NCBI GenBank assembly: GCA_018823835.1
Contig: JAHJHT010000002.1
Span: 806,001-870,000, forward strand
DNA from: Alphaproteobacteria bacterium
Lineage (GTDB): Bacteria > Pseudomonadota > Alphaproteobacteria > Rhizobiales > Rhizobiaceae
Length of the DNA: 64,000 nucleotides
Direction of reading: 5' to 3'
This document shows, one piece after another, positions 1 through 8,385 of the stretch (the first letter of the stretch is position 1; every line of letters starts with the position of its first letter). The position numbers and the translations under genes were made by a program. The notes under the pieces are model-generated. The model was not told the origin of the DNA, searched no databases, and saw only the letters and a list, made by a program, of their open reading frames with translations.

Positions 1-126
1 GAAAGGATTGGCGGAACCTTCACCCTCTGGAGCAAGACGGGCAAGGGCACCGAACTGGAGGTAAGCATCCCGGCCAAACTCGCCTACGTCCGGGCCACCC
101 AGACTCAGCATGCAGGAAGGTCGTAG
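1..126 (+). CDS. Sensor histidine kinase, C-terminal end (partial)
   Basis: The open frame enters from the left edge and stops at 124-126. The 41 visible residues contain GGTFTLWSKTGKGTELEVSIP, the usual end of a GHKL ATPase domain (last G box plus the terminal beta strand of NarX/DegS-type kinases). The response regulator that follows overlaps or abuts it, as expected for a cognate kinase-regulator pair. Sensor and phosphoacceptor regions lie outside the window, so the signal cannot be named. Confidence 0.75.
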   Translation, partial: ERIGGTFTLWSKTGKGTELEVSIPAKLAYVRATQTQHAGRS

Positions 127-130
127 AGCA

Positions 131-763
131 GTGACAGCTGGACAGGAACGGATACGGTTGCTCGCGGTGGACGATCACCCGTTGGTGCGCGAGGGCATCG
201 CCGCGCTGGTCGCCGGCCAGCCGGACATTGACCTCGTCGCGGAAGCGCGCGACGGGCACGAAGCGCTGGAGAAGTTCCGCCAGCATCGGCCCGACGTCGT
301 CCTGCTGGACATGCAGATGCCTGGTCTCAGCGGCATCGACACGATCGGCGCGATACGCGGCGAGTTCGCCACTGCGCGGATCATCGTCCTGACCACCTAT
401 GCGGGCGACGAACTCGCCAAGCGCGCCCTTCGCGCCGGTGCCCAGGCGTATCTGCTCAAGAGCTCGGTCCGCAAGGAACTGCTCGACACGATCAGACTGG
501 TGCACAAGGGACAGAAGCGGATCGACGTCAATGTCGCCGCCGACATGGCCAACTATCTGGCCGAGGACACGCTCAGCGCCCGCGAGCTGATGGTTCTCGA
601 CCTCATCGCGGCGGGCAACTCGAACAAGTTGATCGCCTCGCAACTCGGAATCACGGAGGAGACCGTCAAGGGCCACGTGAAGAGCATTCTGGCCAAGTTG
701 CGCGCCAACGACCGCACGCATGCTGTGACGCTCGGCCTGAAGCGTGGACTGATCTCGCTCTAG
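131..763 (+). CDS. NarL/FixJ-family response regulator
   Basis: Two-domain transcription regulator of about 210 residues. The receiver domain has the acidic pair D14-D15 (LAVDDHP), phosphoacceptor D60 in VVLLDMQMPG, switch Thr in LTTY and conserved K110 in YLLKSS. The C-terminal LuxR-type helix-turn-helix has the signature ITEETVKGHVKSILAKL. I prefer the GTG start at 131, which follows a GGAAGG ribosome site. An ATG at 110 in the same frame, inside the kinase end, has no such site. The overlap with the kinase tail suggests one operon and a phosphorelay with it. Target genes are not shown by the sequence, but a repeated palindrome downstream (779 and 1299) could be a binding site. Confidence 0.93.
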   Translation: MTAGQERIRLLAVDDHPLVREGIAALVAGQPDIDLVAEARDGHEALEKFRQHRPDVVLLDMQMPGLSGIDTIGAIRGEFATARIIVLTTYAGDELAKRALRAGAQAYLLKSSVRKELLDTIRLVHKGQKRIDVNVAADMANYLAEDTLSARELMVLDLIAAGNSNKLIASQLGITEETVKGHVKSILAKLRANDRTHAVTLGLKRGLISL

Positions 764-778
764 ATCCGCAACTGTAGG

Positions 779-795
779 TACCCCTAAAGAGGGGG
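779..795. promoter_or_regulatory. Palindromic element CCCCTAAAGAGGGG, copy 1
   Basis: TACCCCTAAAGAGGGGG lies just after the response regulator and about 70 bp upstream of the small membrane protein at 866. A near-identical element is at 1299-1315. The TACCCCT half resembles the heptamer type recognised by NarL-class regulators, so it may be a site for the regulator at 131-763. This is inference from similarity and repetition only. Confidence 0.35.
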
Positions 796-865
796 CTGCC
801 AGGGCTTCGAACGAGGCTGCCAATCCCGCCTCACGGGCGTAGCCTTGCCTCGATCGAGGTGACCC

Positions 866-1237
866 GTGCAGCGACTGCTTTCCAGATTTCCAGACGCACT
901 GCCGGGCGCGGGCCTTTTCATCCTGCGGTTCTCGCTGGCAGGCAGCGCGGCAGGCCTGGCCTTGGCCGAGCCGCAAGTCGAGCATCCGATCCTGCTGGTG
1001 GCCCTGGCCGGGATCGTGATTTCCCTGTCGCTTGGCCTGGGAACGTCCTTCGGTGCCTCGGCGCTTTGCCTGCTGCTCGCCTATGAGGGCCTCCATCAGG
1101 GCCACTGGACACTGCCCCTCTGGGGGCTCGTCGGTGCCAGTGTCAGTCTCGCGCTGATCGGGCCCGGCGCCTGGTCCGTGGACGCTGCGGTCTACGGGCG
1201 GCGAAAGATCAGTGTGCGCCGGCGGCCGCCCGAATGA
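866..1237 (+). CDS. Small integral membrane protein, possibly DoxX-like
   Basis: A 123-residue protein starting at GTG 866, with AGGTGA upstream. It is almost wholly hydrophobic, with about four predicted membrane spans (residues 15-35, 42-58, 62-76, 86-102) and a basic C-terminus (GRRKISVRRRPPE). The opening GAGLFILRFSLAG resembles the first helix of DoxX-type quinone-associated membrane proteins, but conserved residues are too few to be sure. It lies between two-component genes and follows palindrome copy 1, so it may be a target of that regulation. Function unknown. Confidence 0.6.
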   Translation: MQRLLSRFPDALPGAGLFILRFSLAGSAAGLALAEPQVEHPILLVALAGIVISLSLGLGTSFGASALCLLLAYEGLHQGHWTLPLWGLVGASVSLALIGPGAWSVDAAVYGRRKISVRRRPPE

Positions 1238-1298
1238 GCCCGTCCCCTACGCTACCTGCGGCTGTCTGTTTTATCGGCATCCCGCAAGACGCGAGCAG

Positions 1299-1315
1299 CA
1301 CCCCTAAAGGGGGGA
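1299..1315. promoter_or_regulatory. Palindromic element CCCCTAAAGGGGGG, copy 2
   Basis: CACCCCTAAAGGGGGG is about 160 bp upstream of the HisKA-like fragment at 1476. It shares the core CCCCTAAAGRGGGG and the following TGCC with the copy at 779-795. Two copies within 520 bp, both intergenic, suggest a shared operator. No terminator-like T-tract follows, so it is unlikely to be a termination hairpin. Confidence 0.35.
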
Positions 1316-1475
1316 TGCCCGGGCCCTCGTGGTGGGGTGCCGCGAAACACCCGGCCATGATGAAATGCATTCAAAGACGATCTCTTGCTTGTTCGCGCCA
1401 ACTGGACTGGCATTCACGGAATCGTTTCAGATATCCGCATGGCGGCGCGACGTTTACCGGTAAAGGAAAAGCGCC

Positions 1476-1805
1476 GTGATGATGTATCTCATGGAAAGTC
1501 CGGACGGTGGATGCGCTGCTTCTGCAACCGACGCAGCCCAGTCGAGCGGCCGGCCCGCCCGCCTGGAGCGGAACGGTGTCTCCAACACGTCGATCGTGCA
1601 TGACATGCAGGATCCCATTACCGCGATCGCCCTGAATTCCGAGGCGTGCCTCAGATGGCTGGACAGGGACCAGCCCGACCTCGCCGAAGCGGTGGAGGCG
1701 ATACGTCGCTCCATCGCGGCGACGCGGCGGGCGGGGCTCGTCATCCAGGGAGCTGCGGCGAGCGGCAGCAGCCGGAATCGTGGCCACGATGTCGATGCCG
1801 GATAG
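1476..1805 (+). CDS. Stand-alone HisKA-like (phosphoacceptor) fragment
   Basis: A 109-residue protein whose residues about 40-92 resemble the dimerisation/phosphotransfer domain of histidine kinases. It has an H box, VHDMQDPITAI, followed by ACLRWLDRDQPDLAEAVEAI and a second helix. No ATPase domain or sensor follows: the frame ends after SSRNRGHDVDAG. The next gene, a complete kinase, has the equivalent segment AHEIRQPLASM followed by NWLGRDKPQLDEVDEAL, so this looks like a truncated paralogue. It could be a remnant, or a small phosphotransfer/decoy protein. AAAGGAA upstream of the ATG supports translation. The 3' end overlaps the next gene. Confidence 0.6.
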   Translation: MMMYLMESPDGGCAASATDAAQSSGRPARLERNGVSNTSIVHDMQDPITAIALNSEACLRWLDRDQPDLAEAVEAIRRSIAATRRAGLVIQGAAASGSSRNRGHDVDAG

Positions 1806-3426
1806 CTCGCCTTCTGCCTTTGCGACGAAGACGCAGTTGCTGGCGGCAACAGGCCTTCTGACCGGACTGCTCGCCGCCTTCGCCTCGGGCGTGCCGCTAG
1901 GTGCCACGGCAGGCCCCGGCAGCGAGGCCCTGCTGCCAGCCTATGCGGCCGCCGCGACCGTGCTCGAGACCGTCACCGCGGCACTGCTGCTGTCGCTCTA
2001 CGGCCTGCAGCGTTCCACGGCTCTGCTCGTGCTTGCCTGCGGCTACATCTTCAACGTGCTGATGATGCCGGCATGGGCGCTGACCTTCCCGGTGGTCTTC
2101 GCGACATTCGGCCTCGACTTCGGAGCGCAGACGGCAGCGGTCATCGATGCGATAAGGCGGCTGGCCTTCCCGCTCGTCGCGCTCGGCTACGCGCTCGCAC
2201 CGACCAGCCGCGGGACAACGCTTCCGGCCATCGCGCCGCTCGCCCGGACGATGATCCTTGCCGCGGCCGGCGCGGGATTGGCGCTGTGCTTCTTCTTCGC
2301 CTTTGCTCCCGTCGCTCAGGCACCGGTCGCCGACACGTCGGGCGCCGTGGCATCCTGGCGCTTCGTCCCCGTCCTCGCGCTTGCCCTCTACGCGCTCAGT
2401 GCCGGCTTGCTGCTTTTGCGGCGACGCAATCTGCTCGACGTGTGGATGAGCCTTGTCCTGCTGGCCTTCGCGATGGAACTCGTCCTTTTCCTCTCTCCCG
2501 GGGGCAGCACCCGGTTGAGCGTCGGCTGGTGGGCCGGGCGATCCTATGAACTCGTCGCCGTGACGATCCTGCCGCTGGTCCTGATCTCTGAAGTGACCAC
2601 CGTCTTCGCGCGGATGGCAAGACTGGCAGCTGCGGAACGGCGCAGCCGACAGAACCGGCTGGTTGCAATGGAGGCTTTCTCGGCCACCATCGCGCATGAA
2701 ATCCGGCAACCGCTGGCCAGCATGATCACCAATGCCGGCGCGGCGCGGAACTGGCTGGGCAGGGACAAGCCCCAGCTCGACGAGGTCGACGAGGCACTGC
2801 GTCGAATAGTCAGCGACGGCCACCGGGTCGACAAGATCATCGCCGGCATCCGCGCCATGTTCGTGAAGGGAGCCCAGGAGCGCCAGTCGATCAACCTCAA
2901 TACCGTCGTCCAGGACGCAGCCTCCGCGGCCGCCGGCGAGGCTGATCTCGACGGCATCCAGATCGAAACGGACTTCAAGACGGATATTTCGGTCTTCTGC
3001 AATCCGGTGCAGCTGCACCAGGTGATCTGCAACCTCATCCAGAACGGCATAGACGCCGTCCGGGAGGTCGGCGACAGGCAGCGGCGCATCAGGATAGCAA
3101 CCGAGCGCCGGCCCGGCGGAGAGGTGCATGTCACCGTTGCCGACACCGGCACAGGCGTCTCCCCCGACATGGCCGACAGCATCTTCGAGCCCTTCGTGTC
3201 GACCAAGACCGGCGGCATGGGCATGGGCCTGATGTTCTGCCGCTCGGTTGTCGAGGCACATCGCGGGCGGCTCTGGGTGACGGCCAATGCGCCGCGCGGC
3301 GCGGTGTTTCACATCGCGCTGCCTGCCGAAGCCCCGCTGACCCTCGGCACGGTTCCGATCCGCGTCGAACCCGCTCCCGCTGTCGCTGCCACGTGGGCCG
3401 ACCGTGCGGAACAGTTCGCCGGCTGA
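1780..3426 (+). CDS. Membrane sensor histidine kinase (MASE4-like sensor)
   Basis: A 548-residue kinase. Residues about 17-275 form seven or eight hydrophobic helices resembling the MASE4/MASE1 class of membrane sensors. A HisKA domain follows with phosphoacceptor H306 (IAHEIRQPLASM). The ATPase domain shows the N box (CNLIQNGIDAV), G1 (DTGTGVSP), F box (FEPFVSTK) and G2 (GGMGMGLMFCRSVVEAHRG). The enzyme should autophosphorylate and pass phosphate to a receiver protein. The start is uncertain: GTG 1780, ATG 1789 and ATG 1795 are all in frame. No receiver gene is adjacent downstream, so the partner may be the NarL-type regulator at 131-763. The membrane signal is unknown. Confidence 0.88.
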   Translation: MATMSMPDSSPSAFATKTQLLAATGLLTGLLAAFASGVPLGATAGPGSEALLPAYAAAATVLETVTAALLLSLYGLQRSTALLVLACGYIFNVLMMPAWALTFPVVFATFGLDFGAQTAAVIDAIRRLAFPLVALGYALAPTSRGTTLPAIAPLARTMILAAAGAGLALCFFFAFAPVAQAPVADTSGAVASWRFVPVLALALYALSAGLLLLRRRNLLDVWMSLVLLAFAMELVLFLSPGGSTRLSVGWWAGRSYELVAVTILPLVLISEVTTVFARMARLAAAERRSRQNRLVAMEAFSATIAHEIRQPLASMITNAGAARNWLGRDKPQLDEVDEALRRIVSDGHRVDKIIAGIRAMFVKGAQERQSINLNTVVQDAASAAAGEADLDGIQIETDFKTDISVFCNPVQLHQVICNLIQNGIDAVREVGDRQRRIRIATERRPGGEVHVTVADTGTGVSPDMADSIFEPFVSTKTGGMGMGLMFCRSVVEAHRGRLWVTANAPRGAVFHIALPAEAPLTLGTVPIRVEPAPAVAATWADRAEQFAG

Positions 3427-3616
3427 ACGGCGGGCCGCACCGCAGGCCTCCTTCGAGGCGGTGCTGGCGGCAAGCGCGGGAAGCTGATCCCGCCGGCAAC
3501 CGCAAGGCCCCTTGTCCGTCCCTGCCGCACCACGATGTGATAAGAAGCCGCTACGGAACCGGCGGCCGTCGCGCGGACGCGATCGCGGCTCCAGAGGCGG
3601 CATGGAGGACAGCGCC

Positions 3617-4999
3617 ATGAACGAACCCCGCGAATTCGACGCAATCATCATCGGCGGCGGGCAGGCCGGGCCGACACTGGCCGGGCGCCTGACGGATGCC
3701 GGCAGGAAGGTGGCGCTGATCGAGCGAAAGCGTCTCGGCGGCACCTGCGTGAATACCGGCTGCACGCCGACCAAGGCGCTGGTTGCCAGCGCCCACGCGG
3801 CACATCTTGCACGCCGCGCCGGCGATTTCGGCGTGACGATTGGCGGCGACATTTCGGTCGACATGAAGCGGGTGCATGAGCGGGCGTCCGGCATCGCGCT
3901 CGACTCCCGGTCGGGGCTCGAGAAGTGGCTGGCGGGCATGCGGAACCTGACCCTCATCCGCGGCCATGCACGGTTCGTCGGGCCGCATGCGGTAGAGGTG
4001 AACGGCGAAGCGCTGAGCGCGCCGCAGATCTTCATCAACACCGGCGGCAGGGCGAAGCGGCCCGCAATGCCCGGCATCGACAAGGTGCCTCTGCTGGACA
4101 ACACCGACATGGTCGCTCTCGACACGGTGCCGCGCCACCTGGTGGTGATCGGCGGCAGCTATATCGGGCTCGAATTCGCCCAGATGTTCCGCCGCTTCGG
4201 CGCCGAGGTGACGGTGGTCGAGAAGGCATCCCGATTGATCACACGCGAGGACGAGGAGATCTCCGAGGCTGTCAGGGACATTCTGGAGCGTGAGGGAATC
4301 GCAATCCGGCTCGATGCCGAGTGCATCGACTTCGAACCGACAGGCGACGGCATCAGGGTCGGCCTGCATTGCGAGAAGGAGCCGCGCGCGGTGGTCGGCA
4401 GCCACGTCCTGCTGGCGGTCGGGCGCCGCCCCAACACCGACGACCTTGGGCTCGACCGCGCCGCCATCGCATGCGACGAGCGCGGCTACATCGAGGTCGA
4501 CGACCGGTTCTCGACCAATGTCGAGGGTGTCTTCGCGCTTGGCGACTGCAACGGGCGCGGCGCCTTCACCCACACGGCCTACAACGATTTCGAGATCGTT
4601 GCCGCCAACCTGCTCGACGGTGGCGACCGCAAGGTCAGCGACCGCGTACCGGGCTATGCGCTCTACATCGATCCGCCGCTTGGCCGGGCGGGAATGAGCG
4701 AGAGCGAGGCACGCGAGAAGGGGTTCAACGTCCTGGTCGGGTCGCGTCCGATGACGCGCGTCAGCCGTGCCGTCGAGAAGGGCGAGACGCTCGGCCTGAT
4801 GAAGATCGTCGCCGACGCCAAGACGGGCAAGATCCTCGGCGCGGCCATACTGGGCCCCGGCGGCGACGAGGCCGTCCACGGCATCCTCGACGCCATCAAC
4901 TGGGGCACGCCCTACCGGGACCTGCAATGGGCGGTGCCGATACACCCGACCGTTTCGGAACTCATCCCCACAGTGATTGGCGACATGAAGCGGGACTGA
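3617..4999 (+). CDS. Pyridine nucleotide-disulfide oxidoreductase (mercuric reductase-like)
   Basis: A 460-residue flavoprotein of the class I disulfide reductase family. It has an N-terminal FAD fold (IIIGGGQAG), the redox-active pair C44/C49 in GGTCVNTGCTPTK, an NAD(P) fold (VVIGGSYIGLEFAQMF), the second FAD motif (GVFALGDCNGRG) and a C-terminal dimerisation domain ending in the catalytic His-Glu motif (PIHPTVSELIPT). It lacks the N-terminal heavy-metal domain and the C-terminal cysteine pair of MerA, so mercury reduction is not supported. No dehydrogenase-complex genes are adjacent, so lipoamide dehydrogenase is also unlikely. ATG 3617 is preferred over 3602 because GGAGG lies 8 bases upstream. 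The substrate is unknown. Confidence 0.9.
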   Translation: MNEPREFDAIIIGGGQAGPTLAGRLTDAGRKVALIERKRLGGTCVNTGCTPTKALVASAHAAHLARRAGDFGVTIGGDISVDMKRVHERASGIALDSRSGLEKWLAGMRNLTLIRGHARFVGPHAVEVNGEALSAPQIFINTGGRAKRPAMPGIDKVPLLDNTDMVALDTVPRHLVVIGGSYIGLEFAQMFRRFGAEVTVVEKASRLITREDEEISEAVRDILEREGIAIRLDAECIDFEPTGDGIRVGLHCEKEPRAVVGSHVLLAVGRRPNTDDLGLDRAAIACDERGYIEVDDRFSTNVEGVFALGDCNGRGAFTHTAYNDFEIVAANLLDGGDRKVSDRVPGYALYIDPPLGRAGMSESEAREKGFNVLVGSRPMTRVSRAVEKGETLGLMKIVADAKTGKILGAAILGPGGDEAVHGILDAINWGTPYRDLQWAVPIHPTVSELIPTVIGDMKRD

Positions 5000-5020
5000 C
5001 CCGCTCCGTTGCCGACCATC

Positions 5021-5051
5021 GTCGCGGACGCCCGTGGCGGCCGTCCGCGAC
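5021..5051. terminator. Inverted repeat between convergent genes
   Basis: GTCGCGGACG (5021-5030) is perfectly complementary to CGTCCGCGAC (5042-5051) across an 11-base loop. It sits between the stop of the oxidoreductase and the stop of the opposing pilus gene. There is no T-tract, so it may act as a bidirectional hairpin or mRNA 3' stabiliser rather than a classical intrinsic terminator. Confidence 0.4.
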
Positions 5052-5058
5052 CGGCACG

Positions 5059-6525
5059 CTACCGCGCCAGCCTGACCTGGGCGAGCGACTGCGCGATGCC
5101 CGAGAAGGCCGCCAGCAGCTTGGCCGGATCCGACGCGTCGTAGTAGTGGCTTGCGTCGGTGGCGCAGTTCTCCAGCAACTGCTTCGCGTCGGGATCGGTG
5201 ACCATGAAGGCGACCGTATAGATCTCGATCTTGTTCGCCTTCATGTAGTCGCAGATCGCCTTGGTATCGTCGTTCGTCTTCTTGATCTCGCCCTTTGCGG
5301 TCGTGGCATTCGAGCTCGGCTGGATATGCCTTCCGTCGCTGTTCCTGAAGCGCAGCGTGTTCTCGCCGTCGGTCATCAGCACCGCGACCTTGCGCGGCAG
5401 CTTGTTCTTGGGATCGTAGGCCTTGCCCTGGTTGAGGGGTTCGCTCTGCGACAGCACGTTCTGGCCCCAGATCAGCCCGGCGGGGATGTAGGTGTAGGGC
5501 TTGTAGGAGCCGATGTTGATGACCATCGCGCTGATTGCCGACGTCAGCGTCTGGAGATTGTCGGTCAGCGGAACGATCGGGTTCAGGCACTTCTGGCTTG
5601 TCTCGACATAGCCCGGGTAGGTGTCCGCGGGCCTGCCGTCATGCAGGCGGGAATCGCTGTTCATGCGCGACCCCACGCAGCCATACCAGCTGTAGGTCTT
5701 CTTGCTGCTGCCGCCCGAGCACACCTGGTAGGGCGGCACGGTCTGAGTGGTCGACTGCGTGCAGCCGCCGCCGCAGGTGGCCGGTTCGACGACGCCGTCC
5801 ACTGTCTTGGTGCAGGGATAGGTCGGCGCGTAGGCGGTGCACACGCTCTTCGTGGTCGAGGTCGTGCAGGTGGCGGCCACGGCGGGCACGACGTAGTCGT
5901 CAGGCACGGAGAGCCAGCTCGATCCGCGGTATTTGGTGCCGACATTGACGTAGTCGGCATAAGGAACGATGCCGATGCGGACAGAGGCCTTCTTGTTGTT
6001 CATCAGTTCGGTGACCAGCGACTGCGCGGCGGTCTTCAGCGTAGCGATCTTGGTCACCCCGGTCGGTCCGACCTCCGACATCGACCAGGTGTTGTCGAGC
6101 ACCAGCGCCACCTCGACGCTGCCGGTGACAGCGCGCTCGGCGAGCGCGGAGGCGCGCACGTCGACGGTGTAGATGCCGGCGAGCTTCATGAAGTTGGTGC
6201 GGATCTGACCTTTCAGGAAGAGGTCGATGCTGCTTTCCGTGGTCTTCAGCTCGCTGATCGAGACGTTGTCGACGCGGGCCTTCGATTCGTTTGCTTCGAC
6301 AAAGTCTTCGGCAAGGTCCCTGAGCTTCGTGCTGTTCTGTTCGCCAGAGGCGGCGAGCGCCAGCGCGGTCGCATCTGCCAGCTCCTGCATGTGAGAACGT
6401 GCCGAGACCCCGCGCGCATAGTCGGTCGCGAGGCCGAGGGTCAGAAGAAGGGGCACTGTCAGGATTCCAGTCAGTACCGCGAAGTTACCTGTATTATCCT
6501 TGAGGAATCGGAGAAGTGAGCGCAT
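5059..6525 (-). CDS. TadE/TadG-like pilus protein with von Willebrand A domain
   Basis: A 488-residue protein. The N-terminus matches the TadE/G-type signal (FLKDNTGNFAVLTGILTVPLLLTLGLATDYAR), a short basic leader and one membrane helix at about 14-33. Residues about 137-480 are a von Willebrand A domain with metal site D144-N-T-W-S148 and a later Asp in VLMTDGEN. Such proteins are Tad (Flp) pilus-associated and lie on the outer side of the inner membrane. An insertion of roughly 100 residues inside the vWA fold carries eight cysteines (about 220-313), suggesting a disulfide-bonded lobe in the periplasm. No other tad genes are nearby, so this is an orphan TadG-like gene. Confidence 0.88.
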   Translation of the reverse strand: MRSLLRFLKDNTGNFAVLTGILTVPLLLTLGLATDYARGVSARSHMQELADATALALAASGEQNSTKLRDLAEDFVEANESKARVDNVSISELKTTESSIDLFLKGQIRTNFMKLAGIYTVDVRASALAERAVTGSVEVALVLDNTWSMSEVGPTGVTKIATLKTAAQSLVTELMNNKKASVRIGIVPYADYVNVGTKYRGSSWLSVPDDYVVPAVAATCTTSTTKSVCTAYAPTYPCTKTVDGVVEPATCGGGCTQSTTQTVPPYQVCSGGSSKKTYSWYGCVGSRMNSDSRLHDGRPADTYPGYVETSQKCLNPIVPLTDNLQTLTSAISAMVINIGSYKPYTYIPAGLIWGQNVLSQSEPLNQGKAYDPKNKLPRKVAVLMTDGENTLRFRNSDGRHIQPSSNATTAKGEIKKTNDDTKAICDYMKANKIEIYTVAFMVTDPDAKQLLENCATDASHYYDASDPAKLLAAFSGIAQSLAQVRLAR

Positions 6526-6810
6526 GGCCAGCCCTTGGTTTCATTCGCTGACTAAGCGCCGGTCCTGATTGACGAGTCGTTAGCGACGAAACCCGCTCAT
6601 GTGCCATGGTTAACGCTGTATTCTGCGACGTCCCGGAGATGTCGTGAGCCGGCTTATAACTTGCCGCTCACGCAACCCCGGTAAGGAACGCTGCAGAGTT
6701 CTCCTGTCGCGGCGACAAACGACCTAGCCGCCATCAGCGGGCGTCTGCTCCGCGCTGCCTTCCGGCAGGACGGCGGGGGCCATCTTGGTCCGCGGGACAG
6801 ATTCCTGGGT

Positions 6811-8385
6811 CTATTCCTGCGCGGGCGCCTCGCCTTCCGGTGCGGCGCCGGGCAACGGCGCGGCAGGCGTTTCCTCAGGCGCGGCGGCAGGCGTTTCCGC
6901 AGGCGCGGCTGCACCCTGCTCCGTTGCGGCTGCCGCGGGCTCTTCCGTGCTGTCTGCCCCGCCCGCCTCATCTGGCGCGGCATCGCTCGGGGCCGCGGCA
7001 AGCGTGGCCGCCCGGTCGGTGCCGATCGGCCGGTCGGTGACCGAGCCATCGGCTGCCGCGACACGCCAGACGGTATTGCCTGCGTCGTCGGCAATGAGCA
7101 GCGCGCCGGTACCGTCGATGCCGACGCCGACCGGACGGCCGCGCGCCTGGTCGCCGTCGATGAAGCCGGTCACGACATCCTGCGCCTTGCCGGCCGGCAT
7201 GCCGTTCTCGAACGGGATGTAGACGACCTTGTAGCCATTGAAGAAGCTGCGGTTCCAGGAGCCGTGTTCGCCAACGAAGGCGCCGTCGCGGTAGGCCTCT
7301 GGCAGCGCGGAGTCTGCGGTGAACGTCATGCCGAGCGGCGCAACGTGGCTCGACAGCGCATAGTCGGGCTTGATCGCCTTCTCGACCATGTCGGGGCGCG
7401 CCGGCTTGACCCGCTCGTCGACGTGATCGCCGTAGTAGCTCCACGGCCAGCCATAGAAGGCGCCGTCCTTTACCGAGGTCATGTAGTCGGGGACGAGGTT
7501 CGGCCCGAGCTCGTCGCGTTCATTGATGACCGCCCAGAGCTCGCCCGTCTGCGGGTCGAAGGAAAGGCCGTTGGGATTGCGCAGGCCGGAGGCAAAGACG
7601 CGCGACGCGCCCGTCTCGCGGTCGACCTGCCAGATCGCGGCCCGGCCCTTCTCGGCCTCAATGCCGTTCTCGACGATGTTGGAGTTCGAGCCGACCGAAG
7701 CGTAGAGGTACCGGCCGTCGGGGCTGAGCACCAGGTCCTTGGTCCAGTGGTGGTTGATCGGCCCGCCCGGCAGCGGCGTCAGGACCTTCGGCTCGCCTTC
7801 TATCGAGGTCTGGCCGAGCTCGTACGGCCAGGCCAGGATGGCATCGGTCGCCGCGACATAGAGCGTCCCGTCGTACCAGGCGACGCCGAAGGGCGAGGCA
7901 AGGTCGGTCAGCAGGTCGCTGCGCTCGTCTACCGTGCCGTCGCGATCGGTATCGCGCAGCAGCGTGATCAGGTTGCTTTTCTTCTGTTCCCCGCCGCCGC
8001 CATGCGCCATCGACATGATCCAGCCGCGGATAACGTCCTTCGGACGGGAGACGGGTCCGCCTGAAGGTCCCCGCGACTGGACGACCAGCACGTCGCCATT
8101 GGGCAGCGTGTAGACGGTTCGCGGATTGGCGAGATCCTTCGCGTAGACGGAAACGGTCAGGCCTTCCGGCACGCTCGGTGCCTGGCCATCCTTCCAGCCG
8201 ACGACCTCGGCCAGCTTCATGTCGGCGACCAGCGCCGGGGCGGGCTCGGGGAGAACCGGGTCGGCGCCGATCTGCGAGGAAATGTCGAAGTCGTTGCCGT
8301 CGTCGCTGCAGCCTGCCAGCGCGGCCAGAACGAGACAGCTGCCGGCCAGCGCGCCGGCGCGAAGAATGCGAATGCGATCAAACAT
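6811..8385 (-). CDS. PQQ-type sorbosone dehydrogenase-like lipoprotein
   Basis: A 524-residue exported lipoprotein with signal peptide and lipobox LAGC, lipidated at C26. Residues about 65-455 are a beta-propeller of the soluble glucose/L-sorbosone dehydrogenase type (PNGDVLVVQSRG, LLRDTDRDG, GLRNPNGLSFDPQTGELW, FVGEHGSWNRS, GRPVGVGIDGTGALLIADD). The family oxidises sugars or alcohols in the periplasm, often with PQQ. The last 70 residues are a low-complexity Ala/Pro/Glu tail with repeated PAETPAAAPEETP units, probably a flexible linker. Its start codon overlaps the stop of the DUF2231 gene by 8 bases, so the two are translationally coupled. Confidence 0.88.
   Translation of the reverse strand: MFDRIRILRAGALAGSCLVLAALAGCSDDGNDFDISSQIGADPVLPEPAPALVADMKLAEVVGWKDGQAPSVPEGLTVSVYAKDLANPRTVYTLPNGDVLVVQSRGPSGGPVSRPKDVIRGWIMSMAHGGGGEQKKSNLITLLRDTDRDGTVDERSDLLTDLASPFGVAWYDGTLYVAATDAILAWPYELGQTSIEGEPKVLTPLPGGPINHHWTKDLVLSPDGRYLYASVGSNSNIVENGIEAEKGRAAIWQVDRETGASRVFASGLRNPNGLSFDPQTGELWAVINERDELGPNLVPDYMTSVKDGAFYGWPWSYYGDHVDERVKPARPDMVEKAIKPDYALSSHVAPLGMTFTADSALPEAYRDGAFVGEHGSWNRSFFNGYKVVYIPFENGMPAGKAQDVVTGFIDGDQARGRPVGVGIDGTGALLIADDAGNTVWRVAAADGSVTDRPIGTDRAATLAAAPSDAAPDEAGGADSTEEPAAAATEQGAAAPAETPAAAPEETPAAPLPGAAPEGEAPAQE

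Noticed and set aside
1897..4125. Long leftward open frame (742 codons) opposite the histidine kinase
   Set aside because: It is a composition-driven shadow of the kinase; the kinase motifs are unambiguous.
3617..4999. Mercuric reductase (MerA)
   Set aside because: The CVNTGC redox motif fits the superfamily, but the heavy-metal domain, the C-terminal vicinal cysteines and neighbouring mer genes are absent.
3551..5590. Long leftward open frame (679 codons) opposite the disulfide reductase-like gene
   Set aside because: It mirrors a well-supported flavoenzyme and part of the pilus gene. Its translation is Arg/Asp/Gly-rich low-grade sequence with no motifs, as GC-rich DNA commonly produces on the other strand.
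4321..6519. Long rightward open frame (732 codons) opposite the TadG-like gene
   Set aside because: It has no domain signatures and covers genes with clear motifs on other frames.
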